The notes beneath the pieces are model-generated. The model did not search any database and had not been told where the DNA came from. It saw only the letters and a program-made list of their open reading frames with translations. A DNA stretch of 64,000 nucleotides from Candidatus Peregrinibacteria bacterium (GTDB lineage Bacteria; Patescibacteriota; Gracilibacteria; UBA1369; LOWO2-01-FULL-3): contig JAPLYN010000005.1 of assembly GCA_026395515.1 (NCBI GenBank), positions 361,521 through 425,520 of the forward strand, written 5' to 3'. Below, piece by piece: positions 39,028 through 48,375 of this stretch; position 1 is the first letter of the stretch; each line of letters opens with the position of its first letter. The position numbers and the translations under genes were made by a program.

Positions 39028-39933
39028 TTAAAAATTAATCTTTAAACTCTTATACGTCTTTTTAAACTGACAAATCAAATGCTTATACATTTTTATAGGT
39101 CTATTATCCAACATCGCTCTCAAAGCCCCTGAATGTTCAAGCTTATTTTCAGCAAAAAATACCACAGGAGGATAATCAAATTTATCCAAAATGGCGTTCA
39201 GTAAAATTCTGCCAACCCTTCCATTTCCATCTAAAAAAGGATGTATTTTCTCAAATTTACAATAAAACCTTAGAGCCAAAACTGGTGGATAAACTTCATT
39301 TTTCATCTCTCTATAAAACCAATCCATTAAATTACTCATCGCCTTAGGAACGTCATTAAAATCAGTAGTAATATCATCGCCAGGAGCAACATTATCTTCA
39401 TCCTTCCAGTTACCAGCAATAACAGGATCCAGCCTACCTAATAGCAATTTATGAATTTGACGAATACTTTTCAAATTCCACTCCATCTTATCGGAAAAGG
39501 CATAATTAAAAGCTGCAAAAGAATCCATAATTTCAATTTCAGTCTTAGTTTTTGGCTTCCTTTTGAGCCAAGGATCTATTTTTAACACTTCACTTTTTTT
39601 AGTTTTTGAACCCTCAGACTTATTGGAATTATAAGTAAATAAAACTATAAACTCTCTATAAAAATTAAAATAATCTTCCTGGAAAACTTCATGTTTTAAA
39701 GTCGCATACCAATAACAGGAATTTTCAATCAATTTAAGATCAAAATATTTAAATTCTTTCTTTACAGAAGGGGAAAAACTACCGAATTCCTTATTTGCAA
39801 CATTTCTAAAAAAATCACGAAACGCACTTTTTAAATCACCAGGCAAAAATTGTCCAAGATTTTTAGTATAGTCCTTGTACTGCAAATAGTAATAAGACCT
39901 ACCTTTGATAACTTTTTTAACAAGATATTTCAT
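39028..39933 (-). CDS. fic: Fic-domain protein, class II (N-terminal inhibitory motif)
   Basis: A probable AMP-transferase of 301 residues. I choose ATG 39933 (MKYLVKKVIKG); the upstream in-frame ATG at 39957 would translate through a repeated operator-like site. The Fic core motif is complete: HPFLDGNGRVGR, with catalytic His. About 100 residues earlier, SNKSEGSKTKKSEV carries the (S/T)xxxE(G/N) inhibition motif, so the enzyme is probably self-inhibited and does not need a separate antitoxin. The N-terminal 100 residues are basic. It lies beside a tRNA-Ser gene and behind a promoter bracketed by two identical 14-bp sites. Confidence 0.93.
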   Translation of the reverse strand: MKYLVKKVIKGRSYYYLQYKDYTKNLGQFLPGDLKSAFRDFFRNVANKEFGSFSPSVKKEFKYFDLKLIENSCYWYATLKHEVFQEDYFNFYREFIVLFTYNSNKSEGSKTKKSEVLKIDPWLKRKPKTKTEIEIMDSFAAFNYAFSDKMEWNLKSIRQIHKLLLGRLDPVIAGNWKDEDNVAPGDDITTDFNDVPKAMSNLMDWFYREMKNEVYPPVLALRFYCKFEKIHPFLDGNGRVGRILLNAILDKFDYPPVVFFAENKLEHSGALRAMLDNRPIKMYKHLICQFKKTYKSLKINF

Positions 39934-39940
39934 AAAAACA

Positions 39941-40011
39941 GTTAACCGAAAAACCATTAATTACGATAGCATCAAACCTGCAAAAATGTCAATTTAAGTT
40001 AACCGAAAAAC
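39941..40011 (-). promoter_or_regulatory. fic promoter between two identical 14-bp direct repeats
   Basis: GTTAACCGAAAAAC (plus-strand reading) occurs at 39941-39954 and 39998-40011, 57 bp apart. Between them on the minus strand is TTGACA (39987-39992), an 18-nt spacer and TATCGT (39963-39968). The repeats look like operator half-sites upstream and downstream of the promoter; GTTAAC in each is palindromic. Confidence 0.6.
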
Positions 40012-40141
40012 AACAATTTAACAATAAACTACTGTAAAAGTTTCTACAACAAAGCATTTTATTCTTCTCGGCCTCTTTGATGATCTAAAAACTGACACCC
40101 ACTTGCCACAATTTTTATCCATGGGCACCTTATAAATTCCC

Positions 40142-40169
40142 TTGCACTTGTGAACAAGCCATTTATAAT
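40142..40169 (+). promoter_or_regulatory. hppA promoter
   Basis: TTGCAC (40142-40147), 16-nt spacer, TATAAT (40164-40169). This leaves a leader of about 50 nt before the hppA ATG at 40227. Confidence 0.7.
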
Positions 40170-40226
40170 CACCTAGGCCCTGAAAAAGCCACTTATTATA
40201 ACTTTTTAATTTTTTAAAAATCACCT

Positions 40227-42233
40227 ATGGACTCTACGACACTTCTTTACTCAGCCATTGGAGCAAGCATTTTGGGCTTACTCTATGCAATCTTCTTGAT
40301 TGTAAGAATCTTAAAACAACCAGCAGGTTCCGGCAAAATGCTCGAAATCGCTGCAGCTATCCAAGATGGAGCAAAAGCTTACCTTTCACGTCAATATAAG
40401 ACAGTTGGAATCGTGGCTGTTGTAATTCTAGCATTGATGTACTTCGCAAAATTCTCTCCAAATACAATTTACGGCTTCATTCTAGGAGCTGTATTGTCAG
40501 CTGTTGCAGGTTTTGTAGGTATGAACATTTCTGTTCGTGCTAACGTTCGTACAGCTGAAGCAGCAAGAAAAGGACTTAAAGAAGCTCTTTCTCTCGCTTT
40601 CCAAGGAGGTTCAGTAACTGGTTTATTCGTAGCTGGTTTAGGACTTCTTTCAGTTTCAACTTTTTATCTTTTCACTAAAGACCTTTCAGCTCTTGCTGGA
40701 CTAGCTTTTGGTGCTTCTTTGATTTCAGTATTTGCTCGTCTCGGAGGTGGTATCTTCACAAAAGGTGCTGACGTAGGAACAGACATGGTAGGTAAAATCG
40801 AAAGCAATATTCCAGAAGATGATCCACGTAATCCTGGTGTAATTGCCGACAACGTTGGTGACAACGTAGGTGATTGTGCTGGTATGGCTGCGGATCTTTT
40901 CGAAACTTACGTAGTTTCTGCTATCGCTGTAATTCTTCTCGGAAGCACAGTTCTTCCAGGATATGAGAACGCTATTATCTACCCACTCGTAATCGGTGGC
41001 GCTTCTATTCTTACAACTATTATCGGTACTTGGTTCGTACGTCTAGGAAAAAAGAAAAACATTATGGGAGCTCTATATAAGAGTCTTATTACTACTGGTG
41101 TTCTTTCAGCTATCGCTTTCTACCCTATCACTATGGAGTTAATGGGTAAGAATGGAAAATTCGACACAATGAATCTTTTCTACGCTTCTCTTATCGGTCT
41201 AGTAGTAACTGCTGCTATCGTAGTAATTACTGAATATTACACAGATAAAAAATACGCTCCAGTTAAACAAATTGCTGAAGCTTCTACTACAGGTCACGGA
41301 ACAAACATTATCCAAGGTCTTGCTGTAGGTATGCAATCTACTGCTCTTCCAGTAATCGTTATTATTGCTGCTATTCTAGTATCATTCCAGCTTGCTGGTC
41401 TTTATGGAATCGCACTTGCAGTAATGTCTATGCTTTCACTCACAGGTTCTATCGTTGCTATTGATGCTTTCGGTCCTATCACTGACAATGCTGGTGGTAT
41501 CGCTGAAATGGCTAAAATGCCAAAAGAAGTTCGTGAAGTTACAGATCCTTTGGACGCTGTAGGTAATACTACAAAAGCTGTTACAAAAGGTTACGCTATC
41601 GCTTCTGCAGGTCTTGCTGCGATGGTACTTTTCGCTGCTTACGTTCAAGAATTACAAGCTAACGGAATTTCTACAGTTTTCGATCTTTCAAACCATAAAG
41701 TATTAGTTGGTCTTCTTATCGGAGGTCTTCTACCATACCTCTTCGCAAGTATGGCTATGTCTGCTGTAGGTAAAGCTGCAAAAGCTGTAGTTATGGAAGT
41801 TCGTCGTCAGTTCAAAGAGATCAAGGGAATCATGACTGGTGAAAATAAACCTGACTATTCTCGTTGTGTAGATATCGTTACAAAATCTGCTATTAAAGAA
41901 ATGATTATTCCAGCTTTAATTCCAGTATTAGTACCAATCGCTGTAGGTCTAGGACTAGGAGCACAAGCTCTTGGAGGACTTCTAGTAGGTTGTATCGTTA
42001 CTGGTTTATTCGTAGGTATTTCTATGACAACTGGTGGTGCTGCTTGGGACAATGCTAAAAAATATATCGAAGAAGGTGCTCATGGTGGTAAAGGTTCAGA
42101 AGCTCACAAAGCTGCTGTAACTGGAGATACAGTTGGAGATCCATACAAGGACACAGCTGGTCCAGCTATCAACCCAATGATTAAGATTATCAATATCGTT
42201 GCTCTTCTTCTCGTTAAATTCTTGAAGCCTTAA
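40227..42233 (+). CDS. hppA: Membrane-bound proton-pumping pyrophosphatase, K+-independent type
   Basis: A 668-residue, about 16-helix enzyme that uses PPi hydrolysis to move H+ outward. The signature loops are intact: [20 protein letters not shown], then [19 protein letters not shown], and near the end [19 protein letters not shown]. The cation-dependence site reads GNTTKA (Lys at about residue 450) rather than GNTTAA, which marks the K+-independent subfamily. Codon use is strikingly rich in GCT, GGT and GTA, consistent with high expression. The enzyme may be a main ion pump in a cell with little respiration. Confidence 0.97.
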   Translation: MDSTTLLYSAIGASILGLLYAIFLIVRILKQPAGSGKMLEIAAAIQDGAKAYLSRQYKTVGIVAVVILALMYFAKFSPNTIYGFILGAVLSAVAGFVGMNISVRANVRTAEAARKGLKEALSLAFQGGSVTGLFVAGLGLLSVSTFYLFTKDLSALAGLAFGASLISVFARLGGGIFTKGADVGTDMVGKIESNIPEDDPRNPGVIADNVGDNVGDCAGMAADLFETYVVSAIAVILLGSTVLPGYENAIIYPLVIGGASILTTIIGTWFVRLGKKKNIMGALYKSLITTGVLSAIAFYPITMELMGKNGKFDTMNLFYASLIGLVVTAAIVVITEYYTDKKYAPVKQIAEASTTGHGTNIIQGLAVGMQSTALPVIVIIAAILVSFQLAGLYGIALAVMSMLSLTGSIVAIDAFGPITDNAGGIAEMAKMPKEVREVTDPLDAVGNTTKAVTKGYAIASAGLAAMVLFAAYVQELQANGISTVFDLSNHKVLVGLLIGGLLPYLFASMAMSAVGKAAKAVVMEVRRQFKEIKGIMTGENKPDYSRCVDIVTKSAIKEMIIPALIPVLVPIAVGLGLGAQALGGLLVGCIVTGLFVGISMTTGGAAWDNAKKYIEEGAHGGKGSEAHKAAVTGDTVGDPYKDTAGPAINPMIKIINIVALLLVKFLKP

Positions 42234-42349
42234 TGCTAAAGGAATAAGATGGGGGTAAGCGAGCACACAGTGCGAGTGCGCAGCTAGCGAAGGATTTGGC
42301 TCCGCCAATCCTGAGCGACGCGAGCTTATAAAAAATAATCCCCCTCTCT
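42234..42349 (+). other. GC-rich structured spacer between hppA and ldh
   Basis: A 116-bp stretch with a compact hairpin (GGATTTGGC / GCCAATCC, loop of 3) at 42292-42311, flanked by GCGAG/GCGACG elements. No T-run follows, so this is not a classical terminator. It may act as an mRNA-stabilising or processing element. Confidence 0.4.
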
Positions 42350-43279
42350 ATGGAAAGAGAATTTCCAAATTCATTCAAAATTTCTGTAATAGGCTGTGGT
42401 AGCGTTGGCGCAACCACAGCTTATTCTTTATTACTTAGTGGTGTGCCAACTCACCTCACCCTAATAGACGTTCGTAAAGAACAAGCTGAAGGTCTAGATC
42501 TTGATTTAGAACATTCAATCCCCTTCACTTCATACTGCCGCATTGAACACTCCGGCGACGTTAAAGACTGCAAGGATTCAGATTTAGTAGTAATCACTGC
42601 CGGCAAACGCCAAGCACCAGGACAAACACGTCTAGATCTCATCAAAGACAATAAAAAAATCTTTGCTGATATTATTCCAAAAATTTCTAAAGCTGCACCA
42701 AAAGCCATTCTTTTAATCGTAAGCAATCCAGTAGACGTTCTCACTTACGAAGCAATAAAGCTTTCCAAATTCCCATGGCAAAGAGTTTTTGGTAGCGGTA
42801 CTATTTTAGATTCAGCACGCTTCCAATTTCATCTCTCCGAAAAATTAAATATTCATCCACGCAGTATCGATGCTTATATTCTTGGAGAACATGGCGATAC
42901 ATCTTTCCCAGTTTGGAGCTCAGCAAACATCTTAGGAAAGCCATTATTTGAATTCAAGGGCTTCAATAAAAAAGTGGGAGAAAAATGCTATGCAGACACT
43001 AAAAATGCCGCTTATAGAATCATCAACGACCTCGGCTACACCTGCTATTCTATTGCCACTGCCGTAACAGAAATCGCTAAAAATATTAAAGAAGATAGTC
43101 ACCAAGTATTTCCATTATCTGTACTTTTGCAAAATTATTATGGCCACTCTAAGGTATGCCTCAGCATACCAGCAGCAATTTGTCGCAAAGGAATCAGCGA
43201 AGTAATTGAAGTACCTCTAGATAAATCTGAACAAAAAAATCTATCAAAATCCGTTTCTACTCTTAAATCCTTTCAATAA
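42350..43279 (+). CDS. ldh: L-lactate dehydrogenase
   Basis: A 309-residue NAD-dependent 2-hydroxyacid dehydrogenase. Nucleotide-binding GCGSVG is at residues 15-20, the substrate loop is KRQAPGQTRLDL and the active-site His is in GEHGDTSFPVWS. Gln in the substrate loop (the residue that is Arg in malate dehydrogenase), followed by the conserved Arg of QTR, favours pyruvate/lactate. It regenerates NAD+ in fermentation. pyrD starts two nucleotides after its stop codon. Confidence 0.93.
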   Translation: MEREFPNSFKISVIGCGSVGATTAYSLLLSGVPTHLTLIDVRKEQAEGLDLDLEHSIPFTSYCRIEHSGDVKDCKDSDLVVITAGKRQAPGQTRLDLIKDNKKIFADIIPKISKAAPKAILLIVSNPVDVLTYEAIKLSKFPWQRVFGSGTILDSARFQFHLSEKLNIHPRSIDAYILGEHGDTSFPVWSSANILGKPLFEFKGFNKKVGEKCYADTKNAAYRIINDLGYTCYSIATAVTEIAKNIKEDSHQVFPLSVLLQNYYGHSKVCLSIPAAICRKGISEVIEVPLDKSEQKNLSKSVSTLKSFQ

Positions 43280-43281
43280 AA

Positions 43282-44406
43282 GTGCTCAAATTATTAATAA
43301 AAATCAGGAACTCAATCTTCGGTTTTCTCTACCGCAATATTTTCAAAAAAATATTTTTTCTTTTTGACGCCGAATTAATTCACGATTTTTTTACGATAGT
43401 TGGTAAAATTTTAGGATCAAATTTTATTACTCGCGGACTCACCTGCTTCTTTTTTAACAACCCAGACCAGAAAATTCTTAATCAAAAAATTCACGGTATT
43501 CATTTCAAAAATCCTTTTGGTCTATCTGCCGGTTTTGATAAAAATGCGGAACTGACAAAAATCATTCCGGAAGTAGGTTTTGGCTTTGAAGAAATTGGTT
43601 CAATCACCGGAGAATCCTGTACTGGCAATGCAAAACCACGTCTCTGGCGTCTATTAAAATCTCAAGCTTTAGTCGTCTATTACGGTCTAAAAAATGATGG
43701 CTGCGAAAAAATCAGCGCCAAATTAAAAACCAGAAAATTCAAAATTCCAATCGGCGTAAATGTCGCAAAAACTAACTGCAAAAACACTACAACTACCGAA
43801 GAAGGAATTGCAGATTATGTAAAAGCTTATCGCCATTTTCTTCATATTGGTGACTACTTCACTATCAATATTAGCTGCCCAAATACTTTCGGCGGCGAAC
43901 CATTTCATGATGGTGAAAAACTAGATAAACTCTTCACCGCTCTAGAAAAATATCCCTCAAAAAAACCAGTTTTCATAAAAATTTCTCCCGATCTTTCCGA
44001 CGCACAAATCGACGATATCATAAAAGTATCCAAGAAACATCACGTCAGTGGTTTCATCTGCACAAACCTCACCAAGAAGCGCGAAAATCTCAAGATACTC
44101 GATCATAAAGTGCCAAAAGACGGAGGAATTAGTGGCAAAGCTGTAGAAGAATTAGCCAACAAAATGATTGCCAATATTTACAAAAAAACTAAAGGGAAAT
44201 ACACCATCATTGGTTGCGGTGGAGTCTTCTCGGCTGCAGATGCTTATAAGAAAATTCGCCTCGGCGCCTCACTGATAGAACTCATCACAGGCATGATTTT
44301 CCAAGGTCCTCAAGTAATCAGTGAAATGAATTTAGAACTAGCTGAATTACTCAAAGCAGATGGATTCAAAAACATCCAAAATGCTGTAGGTATAGATGTA
44401 AACTAA
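43282..44406 (+). CDS. pyrD: Dihydroorotate dehydrogenase, quinone type (class 2)
   Basis: A 374-residue product with GTG start at 43282. The N-terminal 45 residues are amphipathic (IFGFLYRNIFKKIFFLF), as in membrane-associated class 2 enzymes. The FMN barrel follows: NPFGLSAGFDKNAEL, GSITGESCTGNAKPRLWRL, NISCPNTFGGEPFHD with the active-site Ser position, and IIGCGGVFSAADAYKKIRLG. It oxidises dihydroorotate to orotate in pyrimidine synthesis and passes electrons to a quinone. No quinone-biosynthesis gene is seen here. The stop overlaps the next, convergent gene by 4 bp. Confidence 0.92.
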   Translation: MLKLLIKIRNSIFGFLYRNIFKKIFFLFDAELIHDFFTIVGKILGSNFITRGLTCFFFNNPDQKILNQKIHGIHFKNPFGLSAGFDKNAELTKIIPEVGFGFEEIGSITGESCTGNAKPRLWRLLKSQALVVYYGLKNDGCEKISAKLKTRKFKIPIGVNVAKTNCKNTTTTEEGIADYVKAYRHFLHIGDYFTINISCPNTFGGEPFHDGEKLDKLFTALEKYPSKKPVFIKISPDLSDAQIDDIIKVSKKHHVSGFICTNLTKKRENLKILDHKVPKDGGISGKAVEELANKMIANIYKKTKGKYTIIGCGGVFSAADAYKKIRLGASLIELITGMIFQGPQVISEMNLELAELLKADGFKNIQNAVGIDVN

Positions 44407-45866
44407 ATAGACTGAGAAAGGGGTTGAGTCTTCATAGTCTGGATAATCTTTTGTTCAGCGGCATGATATTTTTCAGGCATTTTCTTCAAGTCTTCAACTA
44501 ATTTTTTCTTATCAGTTAGATCACCCAAAGTGATAGCATCAAATTCATGAACGCTATTTACACCACTATTTCCAGTTTCCTTTGAAGTTAAAACAAGAGG
44601 AGTTCTCAAAACAAGAGATCTTTTCTCAATGTTCAATTCTCCATAAAAAGTGTGCTTATCCACGGTAATAACCACATTAGTTTTAATTACATCTTTACCA
44701 AAAAGTCTGGTAAATCCATGAGAATCCTTATCAACCTTTACATCATCTATTCCATTAACAGATAAGACAAATTCTTCCGCCTTGCTAAACCATTCCTTAC
44801 CATCAATTTTTTCACGAGCTTGCTGCTCATCTTTTTTAATTACTGCTTCAAGTTCTCTATTCTTCACATATCTCTTAATTTGCGCCACAGATTCCATTAG
44901 AGAACCATCCATCAAATCAAAGTTCCTCATATTGCACGTAAAAATTGGCTTAAAAGTATCTCTCACAAGATTAATTCCAGAAACACGCTTCTCCCCATCT
45001 AACACTATTAAAGAAGATCCATTATTAATAAGTTCAACCTTGAAATTATACTTTGAATAATTCTTCTCTACTAAATCCTGCAAATAAACCTTACCAATAT
45101 CACTCAACTGCTCCTTAGCACTTTTCATTTTATGATCAAGGCTCTCCCTTTCCTCATCCTTTTTTTCAACCTTACGAGGTTTCGGAAGTTTAACCATCAC
45201 TTCAGGACCTTTAGGCTCTACTTTTACATTATAATCAACTTTTTCCAACTTTCTATCAGTAGTTTCCTCGCTCACATCTCGAGACTGCTCTTTGCGCTTC
45301 AAAGCAGCTTTTCTAGCATTTCTATTCTTATATTCAAACCAAGTTAAACCATATTCAGCCACACCTTTTATAGTAGGTTTCAATGAATCACTAAACAAAT
45401 TATGGTTAAAGGCTTGTTCAAAAGTAAGATCCTCCACCTCTACATTACTTGCTGCAGCAACTTCAATAATTTTCGCAGCTAATCTAGATTCTTTAAAACT
45501 TTGTGTTCTGAAATCCTTCTTATCACTTTGTATAACAGAGATATTTTTCTTCAATTTCTGTTTCTGATTTTCAAAATCCTTTTTCAATCCAGCCACACCT
45601 TTTTCATAAACTTGTTTCAAAAAATCAGTTCCTCCTTGTTCAATAACATAACTATCCAAGTGAGCCTGACCAAATTTCTTATTACTTGCATCGCTAACAT
45701 CATTAATTTCACCCCTAATTAAACTATAACCTTGAGAGTTAGCTAAAATTTCATACATTTCAGTCTTAAGAGCTTTCTCATCAAATTTAAGTTCATTCAA
45801 CTTCTTATCAAAATCTGATGCCTTAACATCATTTACCTCTGCTCTTTGTGGAATTTTTTCTGACAT
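44403..45866 (-). CDS. Hypothetical soluble protein with coiled-coil segments
   Basis: A 487-residue hydrophilic protein I cannot assign. The N-terminal half is helical and Lys/Glu-rich with likely coiled coil at about 85-125. A basic/acidic linker spans about 185-245, and the C-terminal 230 residues alternate beta and helix segments (FKVELINNGSSLIVLDG; KHTFYGELNIEKRSLVLRT). There is no signal peptide or membrane helix. A consensus-like promoter lies just upstream, so it is its own unit. Confidence 0.6.
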   Translation of the reverse strand: MSEKIPQRAEVNDVKASDFDKKLNELKFDEKALKTEMYEILANSQGYSLIRGEINDVSDASNKKFGQAHLDSYVIEQGGTDFLKQVYEKGVAGLKKDFENQKQKLKKNISVIQSDKKDFRTQSFKESRLAAKIIEVAAASNVEVEDLTFEQAFNHNLFSDSLKPTIKGVAEYGLTWFEYKNRNARKAALKRKEQSRDVSEETTDRKLEKVDYNVKVEPKGPEVMVKLPKPRKVEKKDEERESLDHKMKSAKEQLSDIGKVYLQDLVEKNYSKYNFKVELINNGSSLIVLDGEKRVSGINLVRDTFKPIFTCNMRNFDLMDGSLMESVAQIKRYVKNRELEAVIKKDEQQAREKIDGKEWFSKAEEFVLSVNGIDDVKVDKDSHGFTRLFGKDVIKTNVVITVDKHTFYGELNIEKRSLVLRTPLVLTSKETGNSGVNSVHEFDAITLGDLTDKKKLVEDLKKMPEKYHAAEQKIIQTMKTQPLSQSI

Positions 45867-45898
45867 ATTTTTGTATTTATTTATTTTTAGACAAGTGA

Positions 45899-45927
45899 AT
45901 TATACCATACTTTCATCAATATAGCAA
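45899..45927 (-). promoter_or_regulatory. Promoter of the hypothetical gene at 44403-45866
   Basis: Minus strand TTGCTA (45922-45927), 17-nt spacer, TATAAT (45899-45904); start codon about 32 nt downstream. Confidence 0.65.
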
Positions 45928-45955
45928 TATGAGCGAGAGTAGCTTCCTAAAGACC

Positions 45956-46393
45956 TTATTTAGCCACGGAAGTTGCTGCTTGTGCTGGAACAGCCGGTCT
46001 AATTTGAATATTATCCGCAGTCACACTACCATCGGCATTAGTCACGCCATTGACCATCAAATTTAAACCGATTTTAAGATCAGCTTTTGAGCCAGAAGTT
46101 GATTTCATTACCTGAGTTTTATCAGACAACAAAACAATCCTTGAACCACCAGTTGGAAGTTTCAAAGTAATACTCTTATCGTCCATACTTAAAATCTCAC
46201 CACTTGCACCATTTCTACCACCACCTCTATTTGCATTCGCGCCACCCATACCATTTCCCCCTCTACCCTGCCCATATGCGCCTACAGACTTCTGCCCTGT
46301 ACTCTGAGATTGATCATATTTCATTCCCCCGAAGAACGCTATCCCCACCACTAAAACTGCTACAACAATCATTACGGTTTTATTATCTTTCAT
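45956..46393 (-). CDS. Membrane-anchored DUF5666-like protein
   Basis: A 145-residue protein: an N-terminal membrane anchor (about 7-24, VMIVVAVLVVGIAFFGG), a Gly/Asn/Arg-rich spacer, and one OB-like DUF5666 domain (GASGEILSMDDKSITLKL, DLKIGLNLMVNG, ADNIQIRP). It is a paralogue of the protein at 50217-50699, with which it brackets the efflux genes. It is the last gene of the sigma-factor/MacAB-like run and may be an extracytoplasmic binding or sensing part. Confidence 0.7.
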   Translation of the reverse strand: MKDNKTVMIVVAVLVVGIAFFGGMKYDQSQSTGQKSVGAYGQGRGGNGMGGANANRGGGRNGASGEILSMDDKSITLKLPTGGSRIVLLSDKTQVMKSTSGSKADLKIGLNLMVNGVTNADGSVTADNIQIRPAVPAQAATSVAK

Positions 46394-46429
46394 ATTTTTT
46401 TGATTAAAATATATTCTAAATTAAAGAAC

Positions 46430-47647
46430 TTACTCATAACGCAAAGCCTCAATAGGATTAAGCTTCGCTGCTCTCTGTGCTGGATAATATCCAAAAACAA
46501 TTCCTATGCCAGAAGAAACTCCAAATGCTAAAAGAATAGAAGACATAGCCACAGTAGTAGGGATACCAAATGCTGAGCTAACCACAGTAGCAATTCCAAT
46601 TCCAAGTAAAACTCCAATGCCCCCACCTGTAAAAGTAAGCAAAATAGCCTCTGCCAAAAATTGAAAACTAATATCGCTTCTGGTCGCACCAATAGCCTTT
46701 CTTAATCCAATTTCACGAGTACGTTCAGTCACAGTGGTAAGCATCATATTCATAATTCCAATTCCTCCAACTAACAAAGAAATACTGGCAATCGCCGCAA
46801 GCAATAAAGTAAAAATGCCGGTAACCGATGACGCTGCCGCTACTATATCCGCCTGATTAACAGCAGTAAAATCGGAAAGATCCGGATTTTTAATATTATG
46901 CCTTTGCATCAATAAAGCCGTAATTCCATTTTGCACAGGAACAAGCTGATCCTGGCTTTGAGCCTGAACACTTATAGAACTCAAATATTCACTACCTGAC
47001 AAAAAATGAATTTGAACAGAAACTGGCACGTAAATCTGATCATCTGGATTTGCAAAACCGCTACCACCCTTAGATTTAGCAACACCTATAATCTTAAAAT
47101 TAATTTTATTAATCCTAACGGTTTGACCAACAACACTTGCTCCAGCACCAAAAAGGTCATTCCTAGTAGTAGGACCTAATATCGCCACTTTAGCCTGAGA
47201 TTTAACTTGTGTATCAGTAAAAAAATTCCCTTCCTCAATTTCCAAATTATGCACAGTAGTATATGCAGCACCAGCTCCAACCACAGTAGTATTAGTATTT
47301 TTACCCTTGGCTGTAACTTGATATCGTTTTGAAGATTCCGGCGACACCGCTTGTACACCAGAAATTTCTTTTTGAATAGCATCTGCATCTCCCATCTTCA
47401 AACTTTGAGCCGATCCACGACCAGAGCTGAACTGCCCTGGTTTCTGAGCACCTGGAACAATGATAACCAAGTTAGATCCAATAGATTGAATACTATTAGA
47501 AATTGATTGTTGAGCACCCTGACCAATAGAAATCATCGCAATTACTGAAGCAATACCAATTACAATACCAAGCATTGTCAGCCCAGAACGAGCCTTATTC
47601 ATAGTAACTGCAGAATATGTCTCAATTAATAAATCAGTCAGCATCAT
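46430..47647 (-). CDS. macB: MacB-type ABC transporter permease
   Basis: A 405-residue permease. Membrane helix 1 (SGLTMLGIVIGIASVIAMISIG) is followed by a large extracytoplasmic MacB-PCD domain (about 50-270) and three C-terminal helices of the FtsX family (LLVGGIGIMNMMLTTVTERTREIGLRKAIGAT; ending PAQRAAKLNPIEALRYE). It works with the separate ATPase upstream and the MacA-like adaptor to export peptides, lipids or drugs. Its start overlaps the ATPase stop by 14 bp. Confidence 0.93.
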   Translation of the reverse strand: MMLTDLLIETYSAVTMNKARSGLTMLGIVIGIASVIAMISIGQGAQQSISNSIQSIGSNLVIIVPGAQKPGQFSSGRGSAQSLKMGDADAIQKEISGVQAVSPESSKRYQVTAKGKNTNTTVVGAGAAYTTVHNLEIEEGNFFTDTQVKSQAKVAILGPTTRNDLFGAGASVVGQTVRINKINFKIIGVAKSKGGSGFANPDDQIYVPVSVQIHFLSGSEYLSSISVQAQSQDQLVPVQNGITALLMQRHNIKNPDLSDFTAVNQADIVAAASSVTGIFTLLLAAIASISLLVGGIGIMNMMLTTVTERTREIGLRKAIGATRSDISFQFLAEAILLTFTGGGIGVLLGIGIATVVSSAFGIPTTVAMSSILLAFGVSSGIGIVFGYYPAQRAAKLNPIEALRYE

Positions 47648-48356
47648 AATCGTTCATTTTAATAATTCGTTTTGTATGGTGCAAACTATCTTTCACTATC
47701 AGACCATCTTTCAAATGCAAAATTCTATCAGCATGTTCAGCCACATCAAGTTCATGAGTAATAAGAATAATAGTCCTTCCTTCCTCTTTGTTTAATCTTT
47801 GAAAAGTGCCAAGCACAATATTACCAGTCTTAGAATCCAAATTACCGGTCGGCTCATCCGCAAGAATCAAAGAAGGATTATTCACAAGAGCTCTCGCAAT
47901 AGCCACACGTTGCATTTGTCCTCCAGAAATCTGATTAGAGTGATGATTCCATCTATCTTCCGGCATACCAGTAGACAATAATGCCCTTCCAGCTATCTTT
48001 TCACGCTCTTTCACAGGTGTTTCCGCATATATCAAAGGCAACATCACATTACGTAAAACTGTAGCACGAGGGAGCAAATTAAAAGCCTGAAACACAAATC
48101 CAATTTTTTCACGACGAATATCGGACAATTGATCTTCTGTGAAATCCGAAATATTTTTACCATCCAAAAGATATTGACCGGTACTAGCCGAATCAAGAGC
48201 ACCTAGGATATGCATCAAAGTAGATTTTCCAGATCCTGAAGGTCCCATAATAGCGACGAAATCTCCATCCTTGATCGTAAAAGTAATACCTTTCAAAACG
48301 GGTGTTTTCATCTCATCACTTTCGTATGTTTTGGTAATATTTCTTAATTCTATCAT
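47634..48356 (-). CDS. ABC transporter ATPase, MacB/LolD type
   Basis: A 240-residue ATPase. Walker A is GPSGSGKST (residues 38-46), the signature is [14 protein letters not shown] and Walker [15 protein letters not shown]-loop ITHE is present. It powers the adjacent MacB-type permease. The stop is TGA and overlaps the permease start, which shows that TGA is a true stop in this genome. Confidence 0.96.
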   Translation of the reverse strand: MIELRNITKTYESDEMKTPVLKGITFTIKDGDFVAIMGPSGSGKSTLMHILGALDSASTGQYLLDGKNISDFTEDQLSDIRREKIGFVFQAFNLLPRATVLRNVMLPLIYAETPVKEREKIAGRALLSTGMPEDRWNHHSNQISGGQMQRVAIARALVNNPSLILADEPTGNLDSKTGNIVLGTFQRLNKEEGRTIILITHELDVAEHADRILHLKDGLIVKDSLHHTKRIIKMNDYDAD

Positions 48357-48375
48357 ATTTTTTTATGCTAGTTCA

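Noticed and set aside
40018-40224. 68-codon minus-strand frame upstream of hppA
   Set aside because: GTG start, no ribosome-binding site, overlaps the hppA promoter and has no recognisable domain.
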